Source: Zopfochytrium polystomum (lineage: Eukaryota; Chytridiomycota; Chytridiomycetes; Chytridiales; Chytridiaceae). Taken from it: 64,000 bases of DNA. Location of the stretch: positions 1 to 64,000 of the forward strand of contig JAIVFJ010000047.1 of NCBI GenBank assembly GCA_025765615.1. Direction: 5' to 3'. Positions within the stretch are counted from its first letter, which is position 1. Each line of letters opens with the position of its first letter. A program made the translations under genes and the position numbers. Positions 63,822-64,000 of this stretch are shown piece after piece. The notes under the pieces are model-generated. The model did not search any database. It was not told the DNA's origin and saw nothing but the letters and a program-made list of their open reading frames with translations.

Positions 63822-64000
63822 TTCTCCTCTCATGATGACCATGGGGAGAGTGAGCCACCGCCAATGCAGACTCAGGTGCTGCTGGCTTGCACTGCTGACA
63901 AATACTCCAAGTATTAAGTGGAACAAAAACCTGGTATGAACAGTTTCCTTCTGACCAAGCAGATAACACAGGAGAGGTTTTTACCCTGTGCTGGTCATGC
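63822..64000 (-). repeat. Dispersed repeat, copy C (cut by window end)
   Basis: The reverse complement begins gcatgaccagcacaggg-taaaaacctctcct and matches copy A (1830) through to the ccat..tcatcatg block, with substitutions. Next to the Pif1-like fragment, it suggests that the repeat is part of, or associated with, that element. Confidence 0.65.

Noticed and set aside
1..64000. CRISPR arrays, bacterial operons, rRNA genes, telomere repeats
   Set aside because: Looked for and not found; the tandem repeats present have no unique spacers, and the gene structure is eukaryotic.

Overview
This is a nuclear genomic window from a eukaryote, most likely an early-diverging (zoosporic, chytrid-like) fungus. 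The evidence is many short GT-AG introns, intron-bearing tRNA genes, a U6 snRNA gene, half of a fungal Zn2Cys6 cluster, a DUF1996-type secreted protein, and an abundance of F-box/ankyrin proteins. The group is an inference from gene content; no rRNA or other marker is present to fix it.

The window has two compartments. Positions 1-11,350 (and again about 49,560-52,300) are AT-richer and gene-poor, with few credible protein genes. The first block carries ten tRNA genes (Thr-AGT, Ala-AGC, Phe-GAA, Lys-CTT, Glu-CTC, Arg-ACG, Gly-GCC, Thr-CGT with an imperfect T arm, Leu-CAA, His-GTG), a tRNA-Leu relic, a 10-bp-period array matching heat-shock elements, and two copies of a dispersed repeat. A third copy of that repeat lies at the right edge of the window beside a Pif1-like helicase fragment.

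From about 11,400 to 49,540 the DNA is GC-rich and gene-dense. It holds the U6 gene, relics of F-box/ankyrin genes, a family of small secreted proteins, two divergent short-chain dehydrogenase copies, a Rho-like GTPase with degenerate nucleotide-binding motifs, a Zn2Cys6 fragment, tRNA-Ile, two odd tRNA-like loci, a dienelactone hydrolase fragment, a secreted His-rich/acidic protein, an MCT-type MFS transporter, a secreted DUF1996 protein with a mucin-like tail, an aldo-keto reductase, a Mediator-11-like gene, a pepsin-like protein with altered catalytic motifs and a multipass membrane protein.

The right part (52,350-64,000) has a large ankyrin gene with one frame break, an LRR-like protein, a syntaxin-like SNARE, an unrecognised membrane protein, an NADP-binding oxidoreductase and the mobile-element remnant. 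Together the genes point to secretion and the cell surface, detoxifying redox enzymes and lineage-expanded repeat proteins rather than to one pathway.

A recurring feature is single-base frame breaks inside otherwise coding-like sequence, sometimes with perfectly preserved splice sites. Either the assembly carries indels or several genes are recently broken; the aldo-keto reductase, SNARE, pepsin-like, LRR and oxidoreductase genes read through cleanly.
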